Of a DNA stretch of 64,000 nt, positions 45,001 through 53,458 are shown in pieces; position 1 is the first letter of the stretch; each line of letters opens with the position of its first letter. The DNA is from Vicugna pacos (taxonomy: Eukaryota > Chordata > Mammalia > Artiodactyla > Camelidae), in contig NC_133005.1 in assembly GCF_048564905.1 (NCBI RefSeq), forward strand, positions 19,523,501-19,587,500. Direction: 5' to 3'. A program made the translations under genes and the position numbers. Under the pieces are notes generated by a model. The model was given only the letters and a program-made list of their open reading frames with translations, ran no database searches and was not told the DNA's origin.

Positions 45001-48000
45001 CAAGCCCCTTGTCGATTCTTTCCTCTCTATTGAGGCTCTCTGTCCCCTTGTCCTCAGGATGCTGCCCTGGTGCTTCTCCAGCCTTCCTGAATAGAGCTGC
45101 TTAAGGTCCTTGGCTAGTTCCACTTCTTATAACTTTTTTTAAACACCTTTATTGTGGTATGGTCCCTGTCCAGTAAACTACACATATTTCAGGTGTACAA
45201 TCTGATGAATTTTGATACACGTATACAGCCATGCAACCACCACCACAACCAAGATAGTTAACAGCTCCATCACTCCCCAAGAGGTACAATTTTCAAATTT
45301 CCAATTTATCCCTTCCCACCCCCTTTACCCCTGGTCACCATAAGTTTGTTCTCTATGTGTGTGAGCCTGTTTCTGTTTTGTAGATGAGTTCATTTGTGTC
45401 TTTTTTTTTTTAGATTCCATATGTAAACGATATCATATGGCTTTTCTTTCTCTTTTTGGCTTACTTCACTTAGAATGATGATCTCCAGGTCCATCCATGT
45501 TGCTGCAAATGGCATTATTTCATTCTTTTTTATGGCTGAGTAGTAGTCCATTGTGTGTGTGTGAGTGTATATATACATATATATACATACATACACACAC
45601 ACACACCCACACACACTACATCTTCTTTATCCAGTCATCTGTAGATGGACATTTGGGTTGTTTCCATGTCTTGGCTATTGTAAATAGTGCTGCTCTGAAC
45701 ACTGGGGTGCATGTGTCTTTTTGAATTATATTTTTCTCTGGATATATGCCCAGGAGTGGGATTGCTGGATCATACAGTAAGTCTATTTTTAGTTTTTTAA
45801 GGAACCTCCAGACTGTCCTCCATAGTGGCTGTACCAGTTTACATTCCCACCAACAGTGTAGGAGGGTTCCATTTTTCCACACCCTCCTGGCTGCTCTGCT
45901 GGCATGCCCAATGCCCTCTGACAATGCTACTCACAGGAGGGAGAGCCCCTTGGTGAGATTCCAGCAAAAAAAGAGAAAAGGGATTGTTTAGAAGACAAGC
46001 GGAAACTTCCTCCAGACTCGGGCTCTGCCAGTCCAGGTGCAGAGAGCGCCCGGATGCAGACACGTGCCGGGATGTGATGCAGGCACTCCCGTTCCTCAGC
46101 CTGTGGTTGGGGCTGCAGCTTGTCTTTGTCACGTGCAGGCTGCACTGGGTGGCAGCAAGTGCCGCCAGATAAGGAAGGGACTCCTTTTCCTGATGTATAA
46201 GATGATTGAAGTATTATCTACCTCATGAACTGACATAATTACATCAGTGAGATAATGTATCTGAAGCACTCAGCACTGTTACCGTCCCAAATATTTTTCT
46301 TTTTCCTCTTCTCCTTCAGGAAAAAAGAAAAACACTTCCTTTGCAAGATGAAGTGCTCAGTAAACCCATTCTAAGATTTCCACTCTAGCTCTGTGAAACC
46401 TGCTAAAAGCAAACACTTGCATGCACATATAGAGGGTATGGCTTACGTTTCAGTATAAATGGCACACACATATATTCAGTGTCTCACAGGGGACAGCAGT
46501 CAGGCACCCACCAGCCAGAAGTATTCAGGCAGATCTGGGTGGTGGGTCCTTCCTTGCTCAGAACATCTGCATCTGCCCCAGAGCAGGAGGAGAAGGTGGA
46601 CAGTTTCCAGGCAGATGGAGAAAAGCCAGCCTTTGGTTGGAAGAGGCCTGAAGATAAAATGTAGCTCCTGCTGCTCAGATTATAACTGAGAATGCGTACA
46701 GGAGGCCGGGAGACTCTGGGAGTTGTGAGAGTTGAGGCCAAACACTCTGTGGGACTCTAGGCAGAAAGAGCAGAGAGTCAGGGGGGACCGGCCGTTGCTA
46801 GGTGTGGTAGACTGTTTGCAAAAATGGCCCCAGTAATTCCTCCCGTCCCTGTCCTCGCTCCCCTTTGCAGTGTGACTTTGCAGCTCCTCCCATCAAAAAG
46901 TGGAGTCTGTGCTCCAGCCCTGGAAGCTGGACGTGACCGTGCGTGACTTGTTAGGCCAGAGGGACGTTAGCAAATGTGATGTAAACAGAGACATGAAAGC
47001 AGTTGAGCATTGGGGCTTGCTGGTGGGGACCCCTCCACCACCACGTGCACAAGCCCGGGCTAGCCTCCTGGGTGATGAGAGACACAGGGCGAGAGGCCCC
47101 CCCACAGACCCAGCTGAGGCTGCATATACGTGAGGCCATCCTAGACCTTCCAGGCCCAGCTGACCTGGCCCAGCCCATAATGAACCACTGAGTCAACCCA
47201 CAGAATCATGAGAAAGAATATTTATTGTTTTGAGCTAAGTTAGCAAGAGCTAGCTAATACACTTGCAGAGGACTGGTGTTGAGTGCCATCAGCTGCAACA
47301 GTATATGGTCAAGAGTGTTCTCATTCATTAAAACTTCCTGCCACTTCTTGTGACTAGTCTGTAATAAGAATATCTTACTTTCATGTAGAGATTTACATTT
47401 ATAAACACTTTCATCATCACAGACTTTTTGGTGTAACCAACAACAGGGAGGATTGTCTCCATTTGCTATAAGGGGTGATACTGACTGGGTTGGGTTGGTT
47501 TTCTACAGATGGGGGGAAAAAAAAATCCAGGGTCATTAAGAGTTTGCCCAAAGCAGTATCATCTAGCCCCTAACAGAATGGTTTTCCCTTGACACCACCG
47601 CGGCTCTCTGGGAATAGTTTTGACCGGACTGTGAAAGCCTGACTTAAATTGATTTTTGTGTATTTCAGCTGCAACTTGAGTTCCTTCCCCCCGTGGAACC
47701 TCCATTCCTCCGAGGTCCTGTCCATTAACCTCTTCGGCAACCCCCTCACTTGCAGCTGTGAGTTATCATGGCTCCTCATTGAGGCAAAGAAGATTGTCCT
47801 AAGCAGGTAACACATTTACAAAACAGATGACTGAGGGCTGAGGGTCAGCCCTCCAGAGCTGAAGTTCTCACAGCTCACGTCTTGCTCATGTGCTCATTGT
47901 AACCATGCAGGGCTGGTTGGCAGTGTTGGGTGGGGTGGCTGTTGCCCCACGTAGTCACACTCAAGGACCCAGGAGATGGAGGCTCTGCCTCCCTTCCAGG

Positions 48001-50496
48001 CAGCCAGAGAGGCAGAGGGTGTGGAGCAGCTGACTCAGGAGGTTTTAATGAGCCAGGCCAGGTGCTCATTACTTTCACTCACATCCCATTGGCCAGAGGG
48101 AAGTCAGCAGGCCACACCTACTGCAAGGAAGGCTGGGAAATGTAGTCTAGCTGTGTGCCAGGTAGGGGAAAAAAATGGGCTACGTAAACTGCTAGCTTGT
48201 CACTGCCAAAGCAGGGTTAGCATTGCCCCATTTTACAGATGAGAGATCAGGGCCCAAAGAGGAGTGGTACTTGCTTAGATTCGTGCAGCCAGTGGCTGGA
48301 GGAGGCAGGATCTGCTTTCCTCCAAAAATGTGCTCTTAACCACTGGGCCCCTCGGAGTCTCTAAGACGGAGCCTGGCCTGTGTCATTCAGTCCAAGGCCA
48401 GTGGGCTTATAGAGTTCTCCCAGGACAGGAGAAAAAGAATTTCTATGGAGACTTCCCACTGGCTGCTGGCTGGAAGAACTGTCTTACGTTGGGGGAACCA
48501 TGCCCAGGCTGGCCACAGGGAGAGGATGGGGGCTACGGTCATCTCTAGTCTTGAGGACCCTCAAACCAGCTCCACCAGTCAATCCATCCTCCTTGCCGCT
48601 CACTTGGAGAGCCGTATCCTGCGGGGTTCTTTTCTCACCTCCCACCCAAGCCTGGACATCAAGTGGCTCCGTCTGCCCCCCTCTCCCCTTCCTGTCACCT
48701 CCAAAGATAAGCACCCAGGTACTTTGCAGTGAAGGGTCCTGCTCTGGTATTAATGAAGCGGTTGAGGGTGCTGGCTCTTCACACTGCCTACCACTGCTGA
48801 TTTTGGCTGTTACTTAACTTCTCTCTGCCTCTACCTCCTCATCTGTAAAATGGGGATAACAGTGCCCACCTCATGGGGTAGTGCAGATTAAATAGTCCCC
48901 AGCACATGGCAAGCCCTCAAAAACTGTTAGCTAGTATGAGTATTGTTACTAGTTCTCACTGCCAGGAAGCAGACAGGTGAAAATCAAATGGCAGATCACA
49001 CTTAGAGCATTCCGACTGCCCTCCACAGCGCTCACCCTGGCCTTAGGCTCTGCATTTGCTAGCCGTGCTGCCTTGGGCAGTTACTTTATCTTTGTGAGTT
49101 CCCATTTCCTTCTCTGCGTGGAGGGTTGCCCTGAAGGTCAGCGAGGTGATGCGAGTTGAATGTGTCCCACACGGTACCTGGCAGATGCGCCACAAGGCTT
49201 GGGAGAGGGATTATCTGCACTGAGGACTCAAAACCCAGCATTGAAGTAGCCCTGATGCCAAATACCTTCTAATCGGTTGGCCTCCCCTCTAGGGCAGCAG
49301 ACACTCTGTGTGCACCAGCTCCAGGATCCGATGGCACTTTCTCAGTCCCACTCTCGCTGTCCCAGCTGCCCAGTGTGTGCCATTTGGACCAAAACACCAC
49401 CCTCCTTGATTCCAACCCACCCTCCTCGTTCTGTTCCACACACGCACCATCTATACAGGGTCCCTCCACCCTGCAGAGCACAACCCCCTCCACTCAACCT
49501 ACGGGAGGCCGACAGAGTGTCACCAAGGTTCCCTCCCTCCCTGTGGATTCTCTCACACGAGCCACCGGGCCGTACAGCCGTTTGGAGGAGGGGGCCGTCC
49601 CCTCCACTACCACCTCTCCAGCAGGTTCCAGCAACTCCGGCCATCCACGCAGGGCTGCGGGCACCGCCGGGCCAGAGCACCGAGAACATGCTACGCGTCT
49701 TGTTCGGGAGCCTAACATTTCAGCTGCCTTCACCCCATGGGCCAGCAAACACGCTGCTCTCTTCCCTGCCTCCCGGAACCCACTGAGCACTCCCCAGCCC
49801 CACCAGGCAACATGGGCCACCCCGGTGGCTCCGCGCCCGCGTCCTTCCGAGGGCGGGATTGCAGTCCTGAGGCTGGACCTCCAGGAGGAGGAGGTGGGGG
49901 CACCGGCCTGGGATGCCCCCTGCGATTACCACCCCTGCAGGCACCTCCAGACGCCGTGCGCAGAGCTGCAGCGGCGCTGGCGGTGCCGGTGCCCGGGCCT
50001 CAGCGGGGATGACACCCTCCCGGACCCCCCCAGGCTGCTGCCGGTGGCCGAGACCACCGACACGTCGGCGCTGGTGCGCTGGTGCGCCCCCAACTCGGTG
50101 GTGAGGGCCTACCAGATCCGCTACTCGCCCGAGGGCCGGCCGGGGAACCAGTCGGTGGTGGGGGACGTCTGCGCCACCGCGCGCCAGCACGCCCTGCACG
50201 GGCTGTCGCCGGCCACCGCCTACCGCGTGTGCGTCCTGGCGGCCAACGGCGCGGGCTTGAGCCCGCCTGGGGCGTGCGCCGCCTTCAGCACCAGGCGCAG
50301 CCCCGCGCTGGTCGCCGCCGGGCTGGGCGCCGCGGGCGGCCTGCTGCTGCTGAGCACCGCGCTGCTGGCCGCCGGCCTCTGCCGCCGGCGCGGGACCCCG
50401 CGCGGGCCGCGCCGCCACGCGCGCCTGGTGGCCTACCGCAACCCTGCCTTCGCCGCCGCGCCCCCGGCCGCGCTCCCGCGGGCGCGCGCGCGCTGA
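41236..50496 (+). CDS. LRRN4: LRRN4, leucine-rich repeat neuronal protein 4, complete coding region
   Basis: LRRN4 is a single-pass cell-surface protein of the LRRN family. It is reported in brain (memory-related work in mouse) and as a mesothelial marker; its ligand is not known to me. Four coding exons (655+205+138+1204 nt) give 733 residues against about 740 in human. Seen in order: signal peptide (about 1-19, leucine-rich after MWWA), a short Cys-containing N-cap (SPCEG), LRRs through about residue 310 ([25 protein letters not shown] and others), a C-cap ([13 protein letters not shown] ... DTLCAP), a Ser/Thr/Pro-rich linker (about 370-540), a Cys-rich piece ([20 protein letters not shown]), a fibronectin III domain (about 576-670), a membrane helix (about 671-695) and a short basic tail. 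The start at 41236 is chosen over in-frame upstream ATGs because an acceptor ends at 41226 and only this Met begins a clean signal peptide. It is orthologous by sequence and by its place between FERMT1 and CRLS1. Confidence 0.96.
41891..43011 (+). other. LRRN4 intron 1 (between coding exons 1 and 2)
   Basis: The GC-rich start belongs to the CpG block. A decayed MIR (about 42715-42830, 'gagctgtgtggcctttggcc') lies near the middle. Nothing coding was found. Confidence 0.7.
43012..43216 (+). CDS. LRRN4: LRRN4 coding exon 2 (middle LRRs)
   Basis: Acceptor CTCTGTTTTAG, donor CCAGAA|GTAAGT. It encodes [20 protein letters not shown] to VLLFQN with split codons at both ends. LRR strands [10 protein letters not shown] and [12 protein letters not shown] are clear. 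Confidence 0.96.
43944..44092 (+). repeat. GAT/GGT-rich imperfect minisatellite tract 1
   Basis: Imperfect GATGGTGAT-type units with scattered substitutions across about 150 bases. The reverse strand reads as His/Ile/Thr-rich chance peptide. Confidence 0.85.
44150..44400 (+). repeat. MIR SINE, plus strand
   Basis: 'ctgcctgggctcaatcctga' ... 'acttactagctgtgtgagtt' ... 'tggtttcctcatctgcgaaa' ... 'cctggcacagaacaag': a well preserved MIR between two GAT-rich tracts. Confidence 0.85.
44519..44606 (+). repeat. GAT-rich imperfect tract 2
   Basis: Units such as GATGGTGGTGATGATG and GATGATGATGGTGG continue the motif of tract 1 on the far side of the MIR. Confidence 0.8.
45125..45895 (-). mobile_element. 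L1 3' end, minus strand
   Basis: The reverse strand encodes typical L1 ORF2 C-terminal peptide ([32 protein letters not shown] and [20 protein letters not shown] in another frame). The antisense 3' UTR starts with 'cacctttattgtggtatg'. A TG/TA/CA microsatellite at 45551-45616 interrupts it. It is 5'-truncated and moderately young. Confidence 0.93.
45551..45616. repeat. compound TG / TATA / CA microsatellite within L1
   Basis: TTGTGTGTGTGTGAG, then ATATATACATATATATACAT, then ACACACACACACCCACACAC. It interrupts the L1 ORF2 end at a normally TATA-rich spot, so it probably expanded in place. Confidence 0.85.
46805..47265 (+). mobile_element. old solo-LTR-like repeat (MaLR/ERVL group?), fossil
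   Basis: It begins 'gtgtggtagactgtttgcaa', continues 'gcagctcctcccatcaaaaa', 'cgggctagcctcctgggtga' and ends 'tgttttgagctaagttagca' ... 'gctagctaatacact'. The order matches a common old mammalian LTR-type repeat, and it is related to 19225-19680. It is decayed and has no internal genes. Confidence 0.45.
47669..47806 (+). CDS. LRRN4: LRRN4 coding exon 3 (last LRR and C-cap start)
   Basis: Acceptor GTGTATTTCAG, donor AGCAG|GTAACA. It encodes [20 protein letters not shown] to KKIVLSR. The LRRCT cysteines begin here ([13 protein letters not shown]). It is in phase on both sides. Confidence 0.96.
48215..48350 (-). repeat. MIR SINE, minus strand
   Basis: 'gccccattttacagatgaga' ... 'cagccagtggctggaggagg' ... 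'gctcttaaccactgggcc' is the reversed MIR. Confidence 0.75.
48745..48935 (+). repeat. MIR SINE, plus strand
   Basis: 'gcggttgagggtgctggctc' ... 'cctcatctgtaaaatgggga' ... 'ccccagcacatggcaagccc' is a well preserved MIR. Confidence 0.8.
49293..50496 (+). CDS. LRRN4: LRRN4 coding exon 4 (C-cap, linker, FN3, TM, tail)
   Basis: The acceptor CTCCCCTCTAG ends at 49292; the stop TGA is at 50494-50496. It encodes [12 protein letters not shown], the Ser/Thr/Pro-rich linker, the Cys-rich segment, FN3 ([20 protein letters not shown]), a membrane helix and the tail LVAYRNPAF. Compared with remembered human LRRN4, the stretch before CAAF is a few residues shorter and the tail after NPAF is different and Ala/Arg-rich. 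Confidence 0.95.
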
Positions 50497-51225
50497 GCCC
50501 CGGCTGCCTGCGCGCCGAGAAGACGCAGAGGGTCCGGAGCGGCCCGTCGGCTCCGAATGTCTCTACCTCCCGCGAAGCCAGCACTCCTCGGGCACACGTG
50601 GCGCCCGCCGCGCTGAGTTTCTCATCCCCGGGAACCCTGCCTTCCCTTCCTTCAACTTCCCTCTGTTCCCAGAAACGTGATGGTTCACGCCGCCGGGCAT
50701 CCCTGTGCGCGGTTTTATTTGGGTTTTTCAGCAGTCGGTGCCCCTCAGCGTCCAGTAGACTAGAACTGTGTGTGGAAGTAGAAAGAGAGAAAACAAACGT
50801 CCAGCCTCTTTTGTCACATTGGAAGCGACAGCCTCCAGTCATTTCAGGGAAGTTCCCTCATGGTCAAGTTCTGGGTAAGGCTCTGTTATTCAAGGGAACG
50901 AGTCCAGTGGATTCATAATCTGAGAAGTGGGGGTGAGGGAGAAGAACCACGGGCTACGTTTCCCGGGGACTTCCCAGTTTATTAGCTGCATTTTAGGATG
51001 TGGCATCAAATGTACTTCTAGCTTTAAAGAAACTGCAGTCTTCCAGGAATGTTTGTTAAACACGAGAAAGGCTGTCCTTTCAAAGTCCATGTTTGCTGCA
51101 TTTCACCTAAGACCGAGCGGGCAAAGGAACTGTGAACACCGTTTTTTAAGGAAGCATAATACATAAGCTCACTTTCAGAAACTTTTTTTCTTAAGAGAGA
51201 ATAAAAGAGCTAAAGGAAAACCTCA
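50497..51225 (+). other. LRRN4: probable LRRN4 3' UTR
   Basis: Sequence after the stop codon up to the first good poly(A) signal, AATAAA at 51200-51205 (in 'gagagaataaaagagc'). ATTAAA occurs again near 51360 as an alternative. The sequence becomes A/T-rich from about 51150. No repeats are seen within it. Confidence 0.55.
51200..51205 (+). terminator. candidate LRRN4 poly(A) signal AATAAA
   Basis: The canonical hexamer is about 700 bases after the stop codon, the first on the plus strand after the GC-rich region. Cleavage would be expected 10-30 bases downstream. Confidence 0.5.
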
Positions 51226-52089
51226 AGGCTCTAGTTAGAAGCCAAAGCATTTCTCTGCTCAAATTGTGTCAAAGCCCTTTTATATGATTTGTATCTCAAT
51301 GTGGATCTTACTATATCATTTTTTACTTCTATAAAAACTTGGGGAGGGGGAAATGATTTTATTAAAGTGGGGTTCATATTTCTAATTTTTATTTTCTACA
51401 TTAGCATTTATGTAAGTTTCCTGTGGCCACCGTAACAGACTACCACAAACTGGGTGGCTTAAAACAACAGAAATTTATTCTTATAGGTTAGGAAAGAAAT
51501 CCTACAATCAAGGTATCAGCAGGGTTGGTTCCTCCTGGGGACTGAGAGAGAATTGTCCCATGCCCCTTCCTAGCGTTTGGTGGATGCCAGCAGTCCCTGG
51601 GTTCCTGGGCCTGCAGATACATCAGTCCTATCCATGCCTGGTTGACTCATGGCACGGCATTCCCTGCGTGTCTCTGTGTCTAAATCCCATCCCCTCCTTT
51701 TCCCCCCATTATCTTTTGCCCAGCCTATTGAGACATAACTGAGATCTAACAGTTTTTAAGCTTATGGTGTACAATGCAATGATTTTGATACTGGTATATT
51801 ATCGGGAAATGATTACAGTACGGTTAGTGAACACATCTGTCACTTCATATAGTTATCTTTGTGTGTGTAGTGAGAACTTTTTATCTACTTTCTTAGCAAC
51901 TTTCAAATATACAGTACAGTATTAACTATAGTTGTCATCCTGTCTTCTGGCCACAGTCAGTCCCCAGAACTTACTTGTTTTATAATTGGAAGTCTGTACC
52001 ATTTGGCCACCTTCACCCATTCCCTCCTGCCCCTGGGCACCACCGGTTTACTCTGAGTTGATTTTTTTTTTTAAACTATCACATATGAG

Positions 52090-52123
52090 GCTCTGTTGTG
52101 CAATGGATAGTGCATTGGACTTT
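52090..52123 (+). mobile_element. tRNA-Arg(TCT) 5'-half insert (tailless tRNA retropseudogene)
   Basis: With the shared G at 52089, the insert reads GGCTCTGTTGTGCAATGGAT then AGTGCATTGGACTT. This matches the 5' half of mammalian tRNA-Arg(TCT) (two differences that I can see) and stops in the anticodon loop just before the anticodon. It is flanked by a 17-bp duplication with one mismatch: AAACTATCACATATGAG (52073-52089) and AAACTATGACATATGAG (52124-52140). The site TT/AAAC resembles the L1 endonuclease target. It has no poly-A tail. Confidence 0.85.
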
Positions 52124-52229
52124 AAACTATGACATATGAGATCATACTGAATTTGTCTTTCTCTGTCTTATTTCACTTAGTATAATGCCCTCAGGGTCCA
52201 TCCATGTTGTTCCAAATGGCAGGATTTCC

Positions 52230-53100
52230 TTTTTTTTAAATTGAAGTATAGTCAGTTATGTGTCAATTTCTGGTGTACAGTATAATGTCCCAGTCATGCA
52301 TATATATACATATATTTGTTTTCATATTCTTTTTCATTAAAGGCTATTACAAGATATTGAATATAGTTCCCTGTGCTATACAGAAATTTGTTTAGCTATT
52401 TTTATATAAAAAGGTTATCATTTGCAAATCTCAAACTCCCAAATTTATCCCTTCCCACCCCCTTTTCCCCAGTAACCATAAGATTGTTCACTATGTCTGC
52501 AAATCTGTTTCTGTTTTGTAGATGAGTTCACTAGCAACCTCTTTCTTCTAGTTCTTAGATTCCACATATGAGTGATATCATATGGTATTTTTCTTTCTCT
52601 TTCTGGCATACTTCACTTAGAATAACAATCTCTAGGTGCATCCATGTTGTTGCAAATGGCATTATTTCATTCTTTTTTATTGCTGAGTAGTATTCCATTG
52701 TATAAATATACCACAGCTTCTTTGTCCAGTCATCTGTTGATGGACATTTAGGTTGCTTTCATGTCTCGGCTGTTGTAAATAGTGCTGCTATGAACATTGG
52801 GGTGCATGTATCTTTTCAATGAGTACCCTATGGATGTATGCCCAGGAGTGGGATTGCTGGATCATATGGTAGTTCTATTTTCAGCTTTTTAAGGAATCTC
52901 CACACTTTTTTCCATACTGGCTGCACCAAATTACACTTCCCACCAGCAGTGTAGGAGGGCTCCCTTTCCACCACAGCCTCTCCAGCATTTATCATTTGTG
53001 GACTTTTTAATGACAGCCATTCTGACTGTTGTGAGGTGATACCTCACTGTAGTTTTGATTTGCATTTCTCTGATAATTAGTGATATTGAGTATTATTCAT
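52230..53100 (-). mobile_element. younger L1 3' end inserted in the older L1, minus strand
   Basis: It starts with poly-T (52230-52237) and the camelid/artiodactyl L1 3' UTR ('attgaagtatagtcagttat', 'gtgtacagtataatgtccca'), then antisense ORF2 end ('gctgagtagtattccattgt', 'cccaggagtgggattgctgg', 'tgttgtgaggtgatacctca'). It is far less diverged than its host L1 and 5'-truncated. Confidence 0.88.
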
Positions 53101-53458
53101 GTGCCTGTTGGTTGAATAATAATTCCATTATATATTTTTCCTTTATCTATTCATCCATTGACACTTAAATTGTTTCCTTGTCTTGGCTATTGCAAATAAT
53201 GCTACAGTGAACATGAGGATGAAGATCTCTCTAGGAGATAATGATTTTATTTCCTTCAGATCAGTACCCAGAAGTCAAATTTCCCTCTTATAAGGACACT
53301 AGGCATTGGCTGAAGACTCACCCAAATCCAGCATGACCTCATCCTAACATTGTATCTACAAAGACCTTATTCCCAAATAAGGTCACATTCACAGGTACTG
53401 GGGGTTAGAACTTGAATGTATTTTTTTGAGGCACAATTCAACCCACAACAGCATTTAT

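Larger units (their letters stand above)
43217..47668 (+). other. LRRN4 intron 2, with GAT-rich tracts, MIR, L1 and LTR-like repeat
   Basis: 4.5 kb. It contains GAT-rich tracts (43944-44092, 44519-44606) on either side of a MIR (44150-44400), an L1 3' end (45125-45895), a MIR-like tail (46185-46290) and an LTR-like repeat (46805-47265). The other stretches show nothing recognisable. Confidence 0.8.
47807..49292 (+). other. LRRN4 intron 3, with MIRs and an LTR-like piece
   Basis: It contains an LTR-like piece (47895-48165, 'cccattggccagagggaagt' ... 'gctgggaaatgtagtctagc'), a reversed MIR (48215-48350), a MIR (48745-48935) and a MIR-like remnant (49060-49200). No coding exon was found. Confidence 0.7.
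51716..53283 (-). mobile_element. older L1 3' end inserted in the LTR, minus strand, itself interrupted
   Basis: 'tattgagacataactgagat', 'tggtgtacaatgcaatgatt', 'cagggtccatccatgttgtt' are the antisense L1 3' UTR to 52229. The ORF2 end resumes at about 53101-53283 ('ttgtcttggctattgcaaat', 'aatgctacagtgaacatgag'). Between them lies a younger L1. It also carries the tRNA-half insert at 52090-52123. Confidence 0.8.
51403..53458 (-). mobile_element. MLT1-type (ERVL-MaLR) solo LTR, minus strand, split by L1 insertions; fossil
   Basis: LTR sequence is recognisable at about 51403-51715 ('accacaaactgggtggctta', 'caacagaaatttattctt') and again at about 53284-53458 ('tcttataaggacactaggca', 'aataaggtcacattcacagg', 'gcacaattcaacccacaaca'). 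The two parts are in consensus order, parted by about 1.57 kb of L1. It has no internal retroviral genes. It is old, shared in type with most placental mammals, and broken. Confidence 0.75.

Noticed and set aside
45390-45924. Minus-strand frames with real protein similarity
   Set aside because: These are L1 ORF2 C-terminal remnants in two frames, not host genes; listed as a mobile element.
49720-50418. 232-codon minus-strand frame opposite the LRRN4 last exon
   Set aside because: Antisense shadow of GC-rich coding DNA, Ala/Gly/Gln/Arg-rich, with no recognisable protein.
50082-50918. 278-codon frame across the LRRN4 stop codon
   Set aside because: It overlaps the FN3/TM coding part in another frame with low-complexity composition and continues into the 3' UTR. 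No domain is seen.
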